Source: Cryptomeria japonica (taxonomy: Eukaryota > Streptophyta > Pinopsida > Cupressales > Cupressaceae). From it: a stretch of DNA of 64,000 bases. Positions 48,499-60,669 of the stretch are shown piece after piece; positions within the stretch are counted from its first letter, which is position 1, and each line of letters opens with the position of its first letter. Location of the stretch: NCBI RefSeq assembly GCF_030272615.1, contig NC_081410.1:117931140-117995139 (forward strand). Direction: 5' to 3'. Made by a program: the position numbers and the translations under genes. The notes beneath the pieces are model-generated. The model saw nothing but the letters and a program-made list of their open reading frames with translations, was not told the origin of the DNA and ran no database searches.

Positions 48499-50340
48499 AA
48501 TGGCGACGGAGAAGGAAGAGGTGAGTACCCTAGCCTTCCTTTGCCTACATTATCTATCATTTCTAATTACTATATGGTTAAGGCTATTGATAATGAGAAG
48601 GTTAGGTTTACAGATGTTGCAATTTTATTGGTAGTCGTGGACATTGCTAAGTGTCTGGTCTGAAAATTTTGAGATGAATGTGTGGATTAAAAGATTAGGG
48701 TTTCACATTTCAATTTGTAGAATGATACAAAAGGTTTATTTGTTATTTTTTTCAAAGACACCATATCTCAAGCGATGGTTGTACATAAACAATTTTGGTC
48801 TATAGGAAGTTGCACCTTTAGGGTCCTCAACTGGTTTTATGATGCTATGAATGAAGAAATTTTTGCACTAGCTTGCCCTAGATGGGTGGTTGTTAAAAGT
48901 CTTCCATTAGTTCTATGGAATTTCATTTCGTAGCTACTCAAACATGTTGGAAGAGTAATTAGAGTTGATAATTCTCAGTCCCTTGTTCCTCATTTGGATG
49001 CTCAAGTGCTTAGTTTGGTTAACCTAGGCCAAGATATTCCCAATTAATTGAGATTAATATTGACAATTGTCCTACATCTTGCCTAATTGAGACCCTAGGT
49101 GGGATCAATGCATGTTTTCTTTGTAGACAGGAAGGGCATATTAGGAAAAATTACCCTATTCTAACTTCCCAAAATCCAAATGCTTCCTCTAGTAATATTG
49201 AAAAGGTTCACTCTACAGATAAAAATGGAGATAATGTGCCTGGTTTGTCTATGGCCACAAAAGTCAAATCCCACTTATGAACAAATTGGACTCTCCTAAT
49301 GAGGTTGTTAAGAATGTGGCTTCAAACCCGGTTGTTGAACTTTCAGTGCTTCAATTCTCTGCTAAGTTTGGGATTTTCATTGTTGATGCCCCTTGAGACT
49401 TGATTGTTGTTGAGGCTATCGCCCAAGTAGGGTAACCTCGAAAGAATTCTGAACAATTCATGATACCCAAATCACGTAAGACTAGGATGAAGAATCTCAG
49501 CAACTGGCCATGGATAAGATTAAAGAGTCAATTGCATCTAGTTGAAAGGTGGGAAACACACACATTGACCCCCTAGTAATCATCCTAGCTCTGTCCCTAT
49601 GGACGATGACCCTTGTGTCACCCCGCCTGAGACTAGGCTTTCTAATGGTAATATGAATCTTGTGGTTAAATCGATTGTCAAAGGTTTTGAGGATAAATAA
49701 CGAGCCAAGAATAGCATGGTTGGGCTAGGGGGAAGGATCTCCTCCCCGAAGACCACAAATGCCCTAAAGTCATCCAATAACTTTGATATTCTTTTAGATT
49801 TTTCTTTGGGAATTCTATGCCTGAGGTGGAATCCAAGCATATGTTTATCTGAGGGGAAGATCTCTCCTCTCTGATCCCCAAAGCTATTGTTTTACTTGAT
49901 CTTGATACCTCTAATCTCCAATTTACTTGATAAAGATAGTGCATATTTTGATATAATTATTGTTGACCCTTCAATTAAGGTCTCTACTCCAAATAAGGCT
50001 CTCAATCTTGTTGTGGTGCCTTATTATGCTAATGAGATTAGCATTAGTGTAGATATCCTCAAGGTTGTTAGTCCTGAGTTTGAGGTGAAGGCAGAGTTGA
50101 TTTTCAATGACTCGATCATTAGTGGGGAACATGATTTTGAGCAAGATTATCATGGGGGATGATGATCCCGACAAAGTTGGAATCCTAGTGCCCACTAGTA
50201 AGGGCAAGTTTATTAAGGCTAGGTGAAAGAGAGGGAGGCCTAAAGGTAAACTATCTAAAGGTAAGATTTCCCCCCTCCCTAAGAAGCTTGATTCAAAAAG
50301 GGAACTCCCCAAGTGTTTCAACAATTTTATGGTTGCCAAG
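48499..50340 (+). pseudogene. LINE 2 ORF1 (nucleic-acid-binding), broken
   Basis: The ATG at 48500 (MATEKEEVSTL) fits an ORF1 start after the 5' UTR. The middle region has weak DUF4283-like sequence (about 48660-49030, several frame changes). The knuckle reads NACFLCRQEGHIRKNYP at about 49110-49160, with the last Cys replaced by Tyr, so one zinc ligand is lost. The 3' third (49300-50340) is acidic with no motif. Every frame has stops. Confidence 0.65.
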
Positions 50341-50366
50341 AGCCCCCAGATTTGAATGTGTTGATA

Positions 50367-53300
50367 ATGTTGAAATGCATCTCATGGAACACTAGGGAGC
50401 TTGAATCCCTTGACATAAAACATGTGGTGAAAAGTTTTCATAATCAACATAGGGATGCAAACATTGTAATGTTGCAAGAAGTCAAAGCAATTAAGTATAC
50501 TCTAGAGGTGAACCTAAATTCATTTGTAAATATGCCTATCAAATATCCACTAATCGTGAGAAGGGGAGGGGTGGTGTTTTTTTTCTTATTAATGGAAAAT
50601 TCAAGGACTTGATCTTGAACTATGGATCCTCACCATGCAATAGAGTTGTCTAGGAAATTATGAACTTTTGTAACACGAAAATTGGAGTATGCTCAATTTA
50701 TGCATCCAATGACTATAGAGAAAGAACAAAGATGTGGTAGCGGATTTTCTCACTCCTAGACATCCCCTGGATTTTTGGAGGAGACTATAATATGATTGAA
50801 TATCTAGAAGACAAGATGGGGGGTGTTAACATGGAATTAAAGGGGCGTGGGTGGGGCGTGGGGGGGTTGCAAAAACTGCATTGGCTTACAATAAAAAAAT
50901 AATAGGAGACTCTTTAATCCCCTAGAAGGTCTTAAAAAGGAATATGAAGGGGTATAGTTTACCTGGTGTAATTTCCAACAAGGTCATAAAAGGATATATT
51001 GTAGGCTGGATAGATTCTACAACAATAAGGAATCCTTTTCTTTTATGGATGATAAAGGCATCTCTATTAGAGTTTTCCCTTACATATTATCTGATTATCT
51101 CCCAAATCTGTTTGAAGGGCAAGACCATTGCTAAAAAAGTGAGGGATGATAAATTAATCTTGAACACCAAACTCTTGGAGGACCAAGATGTTCTCACTAT
51201 TGTATATATGATTAGGAAGATTAATAAATGGAACATTGTCTCTAGCTCCAACATTAAAAGATGGAACCTTAATGTGGATAGTTGAAAGTGTTTGCTTCAA
51301 ACTGTTGGAAAGAAGAAGGCCAAGGGCAATAGGATAATTGAGAGAGAGCTTATGGACAAACTTCTAACAATGGAGGCTTAGGCTCAAAATGACCCATTCA
51401 ATCTTAGGTGTACCAAGTCTTTGGCACATTCTAGAAGTCTTCTGAGAAATATACAGTAGAACAAGATTAGAGGAGCCAAAATTAGGTCTAGAATGAACTG
51501 GCTGCAACAAGGGGATAAAAGATCTAAATTCTTTTTCAATATGCTAAAGCAGAAGGAGAATAGAGAGAAGATTGATAGAATTTGGGTTGAAGGGAAAGAC
51601 ATTGTAGATGATGAAGAGATTAAATTTGAATTTTGTACTTTTATCAAAATTTGTTTACCTCAGAAGATAACCCTTCTTGTGTCATAGCTAGGAATAAATG
51701 TAGGAGACTGATTCCTAACTTGATCTCTGTTGAAGATGATCTTGATCTCAAGAACCCCATCTCCATTAAGGAGATCAAAAAAGCCATTTGTTCTCTAAAT
51801 AGTGATAAGGCCTTTGGGCCAAATGGCATGTTTGTTCAATTCTACAAGGCTAACTTGATTGGATTAGTGAAGATCTCTTATTGGTGTATAAGGAAGCAGT
51901 TGATATGGGTTCTCTTGGTTTGGACATCAGTAAAGAAACTATTAAACTCTTCCCTAAAGATGGGGATTAATCATTATTTAAGAAATGGAGGTTGATTACC
52001 CTCTTTAATGTCTCATACAAAATTCTTGCCAAAAATTTTTGGCCCTCAGACTCAAGGATATTCTTCCTGGCTTTATAAGTTCTACACATACTGGGTTCAT
52101 CAAGGGTGGATACATCCTCGAGAACCTCATTACAAGTTGGGAAGCCATGCACTAGGCAAAGATTTCAAAACAAAATGTGGCTATGTTCCTCCTAGTTTTT
52201 GAACATGTTTATGACCATGTTGAGTGGGGCTTTATCACCATGATGTTAGAAGCCTTCGGGTTCCCCGAAGAATTTTGTGATATGGTTCAGGTCCTACTTA
52301 GGGATGCTTCTGCATAGGTGGAGATCAATGGGTCCCAAATTGAAGCATTTTAACTAGAAAGATCCATTAGACAAGGTTGCCCCCTGGCACCTGCCTTGTT
52401 TGTCATTGCTTCTGATGCAATATTCTACTTGATGAGAGATACAACTCTTTCAACAAGAGTTAGAGGAATCACTCTACCGAATGAGATTGACTTGATAAAC
52501 ATCTAGTTTACTGATGCTATTGTCTTGTTTGTTGAGTTGAATGAGGAGAATATGGAATCTCTGATGACTAAGCTCAATATATTTAGTGATACATCTGGAG
52601 CCAAAATCTCTCACTCCAAATCTATATTCATGGGTTGGCCTAATGATCCCCCTAGTTGGCTGAGCAAGTATGACTACTAGTGAGGGGGGCCCTCTAAGAA
52701 AGTTAGATATCTAGGCATCCCCTTCTCTATCTGCCTTTGTTTGAAAGAGATGTGGCTTTGTACCAAGGGTAAATTAGAGACAAAATTAAGGAAATGGAAC
52801 AAGCATTACTTGTCACTTGCTGGGAGAATTCAAGTCTACCAGAAGGTCCTTTCATCATAGAGCCTATACTATGCATTAGTTTGGATGTTCAACAATTATT
52901 AAATCGATGAAATCTAGAAAAGCATTAGAAATTTCTTTTGGTCAGATGAAAGAGGAAATAAGAAAAGGCACCTTGTTAAATGGACCTGGTGTTGTTTAGA
53001 TAAAAAGATGGGAGATCTGAGGTTGATGGACTTCAAACTTCAACGTATTGCTCTTGTTGCTAAATGGATTTTTCATGCTCTATAAGGATATGGATGTTGG
53101 GAGGTACTTATCAGGAACAAAATAGGGATGGCTATACCCAAACAAGCCAAAACATGGAAGTCTCTCTCTTTTAGTGACCTTGTTGTTGGAAACTTCCTTG
53201 TCTCCACAACAATCTATTGCGTGTTTAAGGCAATATGGAAGGCATGGGAGTCTGTTAGGTCTTAGGTCTCTAATTGTAGGGTCAACAGTAATGGTAGCAT

Positions 53301-54414
53301 TATATGTAGGGGAATTTCTATCTGGTGGAATCTCTTCCACAAAGGCAGACCTCTTGCTCTCATTCAAGGTTGCTCTGCTAAGAGCTGGTCCTTTAAAGGC
53401 ATATATTGTTTTAAATATATTATTATAAATGATCATCTAGTCTTGTGGGCTGAGTTTTCTCAGAAATTTCAAATTCCCGCTTCCAATGGGAAGACTTATT
53501 CTATGCTAAGAGAGGCTTGTACTATACTCCAACTTCCTAAACCTTGTATGGTTAACAAAGACAAGTTTCTCTCTTACACTTGTGTGGATCACACTCCTCT
53601 TATGAGGACCATAGCAAAGCTGGTTTATAATACTTTATGTTGTAATATTGATCTTATTGCTCATATTAATTCTATGTGGTGTATTGATTTTTCTAACAAA
53701 CAATGGCATAATATCTTTACTAGTTTATGGAGTAGTGGCATTGCTCCTAAGAAGAAGTGTTTCAAATGGTTGTTTATTTTGAACAGACTCCCATTTAGGA
53801 ATGACTATCATACAATTGACATATGTAGTGCATGCAAAGTGGCAAAAACTGTAAACCAAATTTTCTTTGTTTGCATCATTGCTAAGGATATTTGACTCCT
53901 ATTCGGAATTATTATTAATGATAATGTTAATATTATGGACATTGTTACAGGTTTTATTAATGGATTTAAAAAATATTGTAATTTGTTTTGGTTTATATTA
54001 TCTTATAAAATTTAATGATATATATGGAAGATTAGGAATGAGGACAAGTACTAGGGCAAAGCTAGGATGCTTACTGAGTTTGTAAGAAGACTCACTTTTT
54101 ACCATATTGATGTGTAGGTCACTATTGTAAGTAGATTGGCAAAGAAAAAGTTTGGGAGTTTCTTGGAGGATGGGAATACAAGAATATATGCCTTAGAAAT
54201 GCCCCATAGGCACACTTGGAGCAAGTTCAATATGGAAATAACCCCTTTTGTTAATGTCTTAGCATCTTTTATGCATGAGATTAATGAGGGCAAGAAGATG
54301 GAGAGGGAGTACCTAGCCCAACTGGCAGCCCATGGAGCAGTCCCTGTCAACAATGGAAAAACAATGATATGGATGGAAGGCCCCCTTGGTTGGATAGCTT
54401 GGATGGACCAATGA
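50367..54414 (+). pseudogene. LINE 2 ORF2: endonuclease, reverse transcriptase, zf-RVT; broken
   Basis: The endonuclease starts MLKCISWNTRELESLD and DANIVMLQEVKAI (50367-50490). RT shows MNWLQQGDKRSKFFFN (51493-51540), KKAICSLNSDKAFGPNG, then RQGCPLAPALFVI at about 52370-52410. The catalytic box reads FTDAIVLF (about 52508) instead of FADD, losing the second Asp. zf-RVT (53680-53900) reads QWHNIFTSLW...APKKKCFKWLF...CSAC. A 92-residue C-terminal frame (54136-54414) ends at a TGA; it shows none of the DGS or ESDS motifs of RNase H. About 15 stops or frame changes. Confidence 0.8.
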
Positions 54415-54699
54415 GTCCTTGCTCATAGTTGTCCCAGAATGTTGTTTTTGTTAATGACATACAGTTCTGCTAGAATGTTAATTTTGTAGAATATTGTTAT
54501 ATTGTACTTTCTCATAAATTGAGTCTTTTTTGGTATGTTGTAATGAGTCCCTCTCATATGACCCGGTGATGTATAGTTGGTCAAGTTCTTGTATAGGAGT
54601 CTAACATTCAATTTGATCTTCTGGATGGACTAGTCTATTCTTATTGACAACATCTTCATGATATCTGTACTATTTATTTTTTATAATCAATATAAAAAA

Positions 54700-54713
54700 A
54701 CATAGGTTTAACA
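54700..54713. repeat. TSD, 3' side of LINE 2
   Basis: ACATAGGTTTAACA directly after the A tail. Confidence 0.85.
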
Positions 54714-56980
54714 CTTAGTAGATTTTTTGTGCTAAAAGCACATAGATAATTTTTCTAGTCAATTGTCATTTTCATAGTCAAAGGTCATTTCTTTGAAAAA
54801 TTGATGTGTGATTCACCTATAAAGAGTTCTTTGTGAGAGGAGTTGGTAAACTTGTTTTAAGTCATGTTGATATGTTTGATTTTATATTTGTAAACAACTA
54901 CATGACTAGTTGCAATGATTTATGATAAATTGTGATGAGTTTTAGATATTGTTGTTTAATATGGAAGCTTTTCAAGTCAAATATTCTTATGGCTACAAAC
55001 ACAATTAATTTAGAGGAGAAATCACAATTGCATATTTGATCAAGTCATTAAAGTGTTTATGATAGTGAAGGTGCACATGCACTTGTTTTGTTCTATGGAA
55101 TACTTAGAGGTACCATAGATAGATAAAAGTAATTAGATCTTTCTCTCTTTTACAACTAATCATAATTGATGTTTGGTTGTAATGTAGGAAGACATGCACA
55201 TAGTTCAAGTATATATGGTTAACAATATTTGATCAAATGTGAGCAACAATGGATGTCTATATGTGGCGATTATCCATGTAGAGAAGTCATGCTTGGTATA
55301 ATGTATGATATGATGATGTCATGGGGTCATACTATAGTTATGTAACTACTGATATTTTACATCATGATTAGATAGTTTAGACAATTGATTTCCCATAAAA
55401 AAAATTAACAACTATACCTACTTGTTTATACAAATGAAATTAACTTTGATTGGATGTTGATTACTCAAGATATGATAAATTTGATTGAAGATTATATGTT
55501 GTAGTTTATCTATTGAGATATTTTTCAAAAGAGATCTAGGGGAAGAATACCGGTAGTTGTTTTAACTATCATGCACCCATAGATCCTAAATGGTACATTA
55601 GATTTTGAAAATTCTTTTTCGTTGTCTTTGTATGCAACTCAATTGCTTATAACTATTTTTCTAGCTTTTAGGTAGTAATGGCACAAACACTGGGATTCGT
55701 TATGCGTGTAAGGGTAGAAAAGTGGTCAATTCAAAGTGTCACTTGATGCCTACTTAAAAATGCCCCAATAACAATGCAATACAAGCACTTCAAAAATGGT
55801 CAATGCTTATGCACAAATTTCCCAATAGGGTTGCACAACTCCTCCAATTAAATTCCAAAAGATTTAACTACTAGAGGTAAAGTGGGTGACTATTGGTACA
55901 TGTGAAATTTATTAATGAACTTTTAGTTATATTTTTTTTGGTTTCTTTAAAGTTAGTAACTGGAGAGTTGGGTGAGCAAGGAATGAATGGTAATTGGAAC
56001 ATGAGTGGTAACTGGTACTCTTCCATTGTTGTGTTGGATTTTTTCTTATAAATATAATTATAACTATAATTTACTTGGTGGGATTTCCCTTAAGGGTTCC
56101 CCATATTTGTAGTTTGTATTCTATTTCTCTAACAACCCCTCATCACTTTGGAAATTTTGGTGGATTCCTAAAAAAGAGGGGAAATACGGGACATAAACAA
56201 ATTTACGGTGTATGTCTTGTAGGAATGAGAGGATGAAAGGCCTACATTCCTACGGATTATTTTAGATATGATAGACATTGGGAAAATGGCATGGACATCC
56301 ATCATCGCATAAAATTTTAGAATAGCAATTAGTAGGTAAAAATATAGACCACCAAATTTGTTGACATCTTCCCAACCTAGATTCCTTCACTTGGTAGGCC
56401 ATTCATGAACAAAGAAACCACATATATTATAGCTTAGAGCATTGTGTTGTGTGTTCTAATAGTTGTTATAGTATTTATTGATTTAGTGTTCAATATTTTT
56501 ACAATATTGTACCAATAGTTGTGACTTTAGAGTTGTTAATGTTGATGACTACCCATAATTGAATGAAATGTATTACTTAGATCTAAAAAGAAACAAATCA
56601 TGTCATGACACATCAGTGCACTAATGAAACATGACTTAGTGCACATTTGTGTTTGAGTGTTGTGAGAACACGCATCCAAGGATTGTTGTAATGAATTGGT
56701 CATGTGGGTCATTCAAACCCTTAAGCCTAGCAGTAGCCCACTCGTTGTTAGCAAGAGTGTGCGCAGTCACACAAGAACTTGGGGAGTGTTAGTTGTCTAT
56801 AAGTGGGCATAGTGGAGCCTTGGGGTTTTACAAGGTGTTGTTTTGTGTCATTGAACCATTGCTTGACTTGGTGTTGTGTTAGGATCTTTGGAATCAGGGA
56901 TTACCGGTTGAGTCTGTGAACCTTAGAAGTTGACTGGTTAATAGAACACCTCCTTCCGGTCTACTTCCTCCTCATCATAT
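54714..56980. other. Non-coding region, containing repeat copy B and probable gypsy 3 LTR
   Basis: No coding motif. 55717-56019 is the inverse copy of 45241-45775. The last 300-450 bp before 56980 (possibly from 56543, TGATGACTACC, to CTCATCA at 56972-56978) probably belong to the LTR of the next gypsy element, since a primer binding site follows directly. No paired LTR was found to prove it. Confidence 0.45.
55717..56019 (-). repeat. Dispersed repeat copy B
   Basis: Inverse copy of 45241-45775, lacking the MITE found in copy A. Confidence 0.8.
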
Positions 56981-56992
56981 TGGTATCAGAGC
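56981..56992 (+). promoter_or_regulatory. Primer binding site of gypsy 3
   Basis: TGGTATCAGAGC, perfect match to the initiator tRNA-Met site, 40 bp before the gag ATG at 57032. Confidence 0.9.
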
Positions 56993-57031
56993 AGGATTTT
57001 GAAGATCACTTGGGTGGTGTGGTCTTAGTGT

Positions 57032-58075
57032 ATGTCAGAGGAAGAGATTGAAATAGGGGCTGACAAAATGTCTCCTAAGAGTATGTCACAAGATGCGGTG
57101 AAGAAGTTGATTGAAGAGATGCTTGAGTCCAAGCTTGAAGAATTGAAAAATACTAATGATAAGGAAGATGGAAGTGACATTGATGAAGAAAGGGATAAAG
57201 AAGATGGGGAATCCTCTAAGTGGGTAGAGGAGATACCCGCAGATCAGAGGGCATTTGTAGATGCATTGAGGTCAGTCAATAGGGACACCATTGATGGTTT
57301 GCCTATATATAGTGGAAGTATGAAAGCTAAAGAGGTGATAGACTGGATTGAAGAATTCACCAGTCATTTTGAGTACAAAGAAATCCCTGAAGATAAGAGG
57401 GTTAAGTTGGCAAAAGAAAGTTTGAAGGGGTTTGCTCTTACATGGTGGAATTATGTACAAGGAGAGAGAGTTAAGGAGGGAAAATTATGATAACCTCTGG
57501 GGAAAGGATGAAAGCTAAAGTCAAGCCACAATTCATGCCCATTGACTATAAAGTGCAGATGTACAAAAAATTGCAGAACCTCAGATAAAGAGACCTTGAT
57601 GTGAATGCATATATGAAGGAGTTTCATAAACTCAATCTTAGATCAAATAGACAAGAAGAAGAGTCAGAAAAGTTGGCTAGGTACTTGAACGACCTAAGGA
57701 TGAATATCCAAGATGAGATCAACATCTTAGCACTAGAGACAGTGAACAAATGTTTTCAATTGGCCCTAAGGGAAAAAGAGAAACTAAAGAGAAGAAGTAA
57801 GTAGAGTAATAGAGGTAAAGGAGGGATAATTTTCAAAGGTAGAGGTAGTTTTGGAGGAAGAAGTCCTAACCAAAGGTCTAGTGGTGAGTCTATCCAAGGA
57901 GAGAAATTTGGGGACTCAAGTAGCAGAGGAGGCTATTGTGGGAGAAGACCTAATGGAAGAGGTGGGACAAATGGATCAGGGAGAGGATCCAAGTTCTCCA
58001 GTATGAGATTTTATAACTGCAATCAGATGGGGAACCCGACCTACAAGTGTCCAGAGAAGGCCTCAACTTCTTAAG
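57032..58075 (+). pseudogene. gypsy 3 gag
   Basis: The ATG at 57032 opens 152 codons: an acidic, Lys-rich N-terminus, then the Retrotrans_gag core (IYSGSMKAKEVIDWIEEF, LKGFALTWWNYVQGE). A frame change and stops follow at 57488 and 57586. The second half (DVNAYMKEFHKLNLRS, then LARYLNDL, LALETVNKCFQLALREKEK) and a Gly/Arg-rich segment lead to the knuckle FYNCNQMGNPTYKC at about 58009-58050. There the first Cys is Phe and the His is Asn, so two of four zinc ligands are lost. Confidence 0.8.
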
Positions 58076-58199
58076 GTGGTGAGAGGAGGACCACTTTGAC
58101 TCAAGAATATGCAAGGAGTGTGACATCTCCTGAAGTGAATTTGACATCAGAGATGGGGGAGAACCTGATGATCAAGAGGACACTTCTCAAGGAACCAGT

Positions 58200-58380
58200 G
58201 AAGACTAAGCCACCCCAAAGTAAGGCTTTGTTTAGAATCAACTACAAGCTTCAAGGTAAGGTTTGTAAAGTTGTCATAGATTCAGGATCTACAGATAATA
58301 GTGTGTCTTTGGAAGCAATAAATAAGTTGAATCTTCCCATAACCAAGAACAGTGCCCAAAATGTAAAATGCCAGACATAA
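58200..58380 (+). pseudogene. gypsy 3 retropepsin, truncated
   Basis: Reads KALFRINYKLQGKVCKVVID, then SGSTDNSVSLEAINKLNL, with the Asp-Ser-Gly active site intact. The frame ends at TAA 58378-58380, where minus-strand sequence of another element takes over, so the element is cut here. Confidence 0.75.
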
Positions 58381-58384
58381 ATAA

Positions 58385-59132
58385 AAGAGCCATACCAGAA
58401 AGTATTTTTCTTGTCTTTGTTGATTTTTTGGAGGTTTGTCATGAGCTCTTTCAACATCACACTCCAGACATGATAGTGTGCATCCTCCTTTACCATTTGA
58501 TGAGCAATCAAAATATTGTTTGCGGAGACATATTTTAGTAGGTTAGACTAATAGACATTGTAACCAATAATCATCACGACAAAATTTACATCAATATCCC
58601 TCACATCATCAACCCTCATTGATCATCCATCAAAATTAGTGTCGGTAAGTTTGTTGAGTTCTACATTAGATAGCTTACACCTAGGGCTGGGTACACCTCC
58701 AATTTTGTGTAAACAGGTGACATTCTTGATCACTTCCTCGGTGATTTTGTATGACCGATCCAACTAGATAAATTATCCATGAATGCGGCTCAAAATGTAT
58801 CGGACCCATTCCACCTCATCAAAAGTGGGAAAATCCATGAATTGCATAAAACCCTTCCTCTGCCAGTGAGAAAATTTCGATTTCAACTAGTTGTCGGTGA
58901 TCAGGGTTTCTGTGAAAACGCAAGAGTACAACTCATATCCTCCAAGCTCCTCGATATTGTAGATAATGTATGCCCTAATATATTCTATGTGAAGAACTCC
59001 ATGGCAAACACTCAAGAATGCTCCCAAAGGTTCATCCAGAAGGGACTTGAAAGGATGCTTCTTGAAAACAGGATGAGGGTGGTTCTTGATTTCCACCACC
59101 AAAGGAGTGTCAATGTTCAATGAAGAAGCCAT
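58385..59132 (-). pseudogene. Unrecognised ORF with plant-mRNA-like leader
   Basis: The minus strand starts at ATG 59132 (MASSLNIDTPLVVEIKNHPH) and runs 81 codons to a TAA at 58887. The frame then continues with scattered stops: HWQRKGFMQFMDFPTF, then RYILSRIH, YKITEEVIKNVTCLH, IAHQMVKEDAHYHVW, LMTNLQKINKDKK. The stop at 58548-58550 is TAG at a probable Gln and that at 58623-58625 is TGA at a probable Arg. About 430 bp before the ATG contain AAACCCTAG-type and GGGTTAACG words usual in plant 5' leaders. It lies 535 bp downstream of, and in line with, the coiled-coil gag. I do not recognise the family. It could be an accessory ORF of the retroelement or a captured cellular gene. Confidence 0.55.
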
Positions 59133-59666
59133 GATAACCAGATACTGAAACTAGGGTTTCTGCAAATGAAAAATACCTCAAGACACTACCGGGAGACGAG
59201 ATTGCTTTTGAAAGAAAGTGCTTGCACAAATCACCTTGGACTCTGAATCGCTCTCAAAATAGACTGAATTATCGATCACTGTGTGAAGAAAATAACTTTA
59301 CTTTTCCCTTTTATCGTCGTTAACCCTAATTTCTCACTGTCATAAAGGTTGCTAGGAGGGCTGACCGGTTCCAGTAAACATCTGAAATTTTTTAAGTGCC
59401 CATCCGCAATCAGAATTCTCTGACTACAAATCTAATCCAAGGTATTTGCATGATCTTCAATGATTTGCCTACCGCTACGGCAGAGTGCCTTAGTTACCAG
59501 TTGTGTCTACTACCGGTGTAGGACCTGATGACTCTATTGAGTGATCTACTGGTGGTGTATCTGATCTTCTTACCCATATTTTCTCATGTTGTTTTCTTAT
59601 GTATTCTACTTTTGCCTTTCCCTTCTCATTTGCATTTCCATTAGTTGTCGGTGGGTTCTTACTTTT

Positions 59667-60560
59667 TCAATATTTAACAATATGTCCAATCTTGTTGCAT
59701 GTATAAAAGACAATATTATTCTTCTGAATTTCTTTATTAAACCCTTGATTTCCTTGATTTCCTTTTGATATGCATTGGTTAGCCGTATGTCTAAATCTAC
59801 TACATGCATGACATCTTACATTTACAAGACCGACGATTAATGCATTGTTCTGATTATTCCTATTTCTACACTGACTAGCCATATGACCATATTTATTGCA
59901 AACAAAGCATGTACCATTGAATTTGTGAGCATTAGGTAGTCTTACTGGTGATTTCTGGTTCCGGTTGTTGGTATGATTCTGCTTTTGTCTGAATGATTGA
60001 TCTTGTTGTGCAGTACCAGAGCTTTCTCCTTCTTCATAACCAAGACCTCTCTTGTCATTTGCATCTCTTTGATTCTTCACTAGTTCATCAAGTTTAGTAT
60101 ATTTGTCTTTTAACTTTTCCTTGTACTGATTTGCAATGACCAAGTCATCTCTCATTATTATAATATGTCTCTCAAGTTCCTATTCATTATTCCAAGACTG
60201 GGTCAACTCAAGTTTCAACATGTCATTCTCATGTGTTAGTCTGTTGCATTCATCAGATCTATCCTTCAATGCTTGAGCTAGATTTTCTTCATTTTTCTTT
60301 CTATCCTCAATAGCCTTACACATCATCATGGTTAGAGCTTGCATGTCATTCTTCAAGATATTATTCTCTTGAGTGAGTTTGTGACATTGATCATTCATAG
60401 CATCTTCCTCATCACTGTTCTGATTTTGCAATTGATCACATATTTCCTTCCTCTTAACCTTAAGAAGTGAAAGCTTTCCTTGCAATGAAATTATGTGTTC
60501 TTTGAATCGCTTTAGTTCATTTTTCAATTTACTATTCTCCATCTACTCATTATCAAGATC
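59667..60560 (-). pseudogene. Gag of gag-only element 2: coiled coil plus zinc knuckles
   Basis: The minus strand gives a 120-codon coiled-coil frame (60542-60180: heptad-like LKNELKRFKEHIISLQGKL, then LTQENNILKNDMQALT and LTHENDMLKLEL), one stop, then 162 codons (60155-59667). These include LKDKYTKLDELVKNQ, a basic linker, and knuckles CFVCNKYGHMASQC (complete), CHACSRFRHTANQC (CX2CX4HX4C) and YTCNKIGH-IVKY (incomplete, lacking the final Cys). An N-terminal copia gag core like that of element 1 is not visible before 60560; it may be missing or too diverged. Confidence 0.75.
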
Positions 60561-60651
60561 CTCAAGAGCAAGTCAAAGTTTTTGCTACAGACCAGTTTCC
60601 ATTTATTCCAAATTCCGGATCTTCCTCAAGTGGTTAAACTTCTTCCAAAGA

Positions 60652-60669
60652 ACCAAGCTCTCATATGAA
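60652..60669 (-). promoter_or_regulatory. Decayed primer binding site of gag-only element 2
   Basis: The minus strand after the LTR reads TTCATATGAGAGCTTGG. ATATGAGAGC is a damaged form of GGTATCAGAGC. The position next to the LTR supports it. Confidence 0.5.

Larger units (their letters stand above)
47683..54699 (+). mobile_element. LINE 2: full-length L1-type non-LTR retrotransposon
   Basis: 7.0 kb between 14-bp TSDs. The plus strand has a repeated 5' UTR, ORF1 with DUF4283-like and knuckle regions (about 48500-50340), ORF2 with endonuclease, RT and zf-RVT (50367 to about 54414), a 280-bp 3' UTR and a short A7 tail at 54693-54699. Unlike LINE 1 no RNase H domain is recognisable after zf-RVT. 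Many stops; inactive. It is inserted in opposite orientation to LINE 1. Confidence 0.88.
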
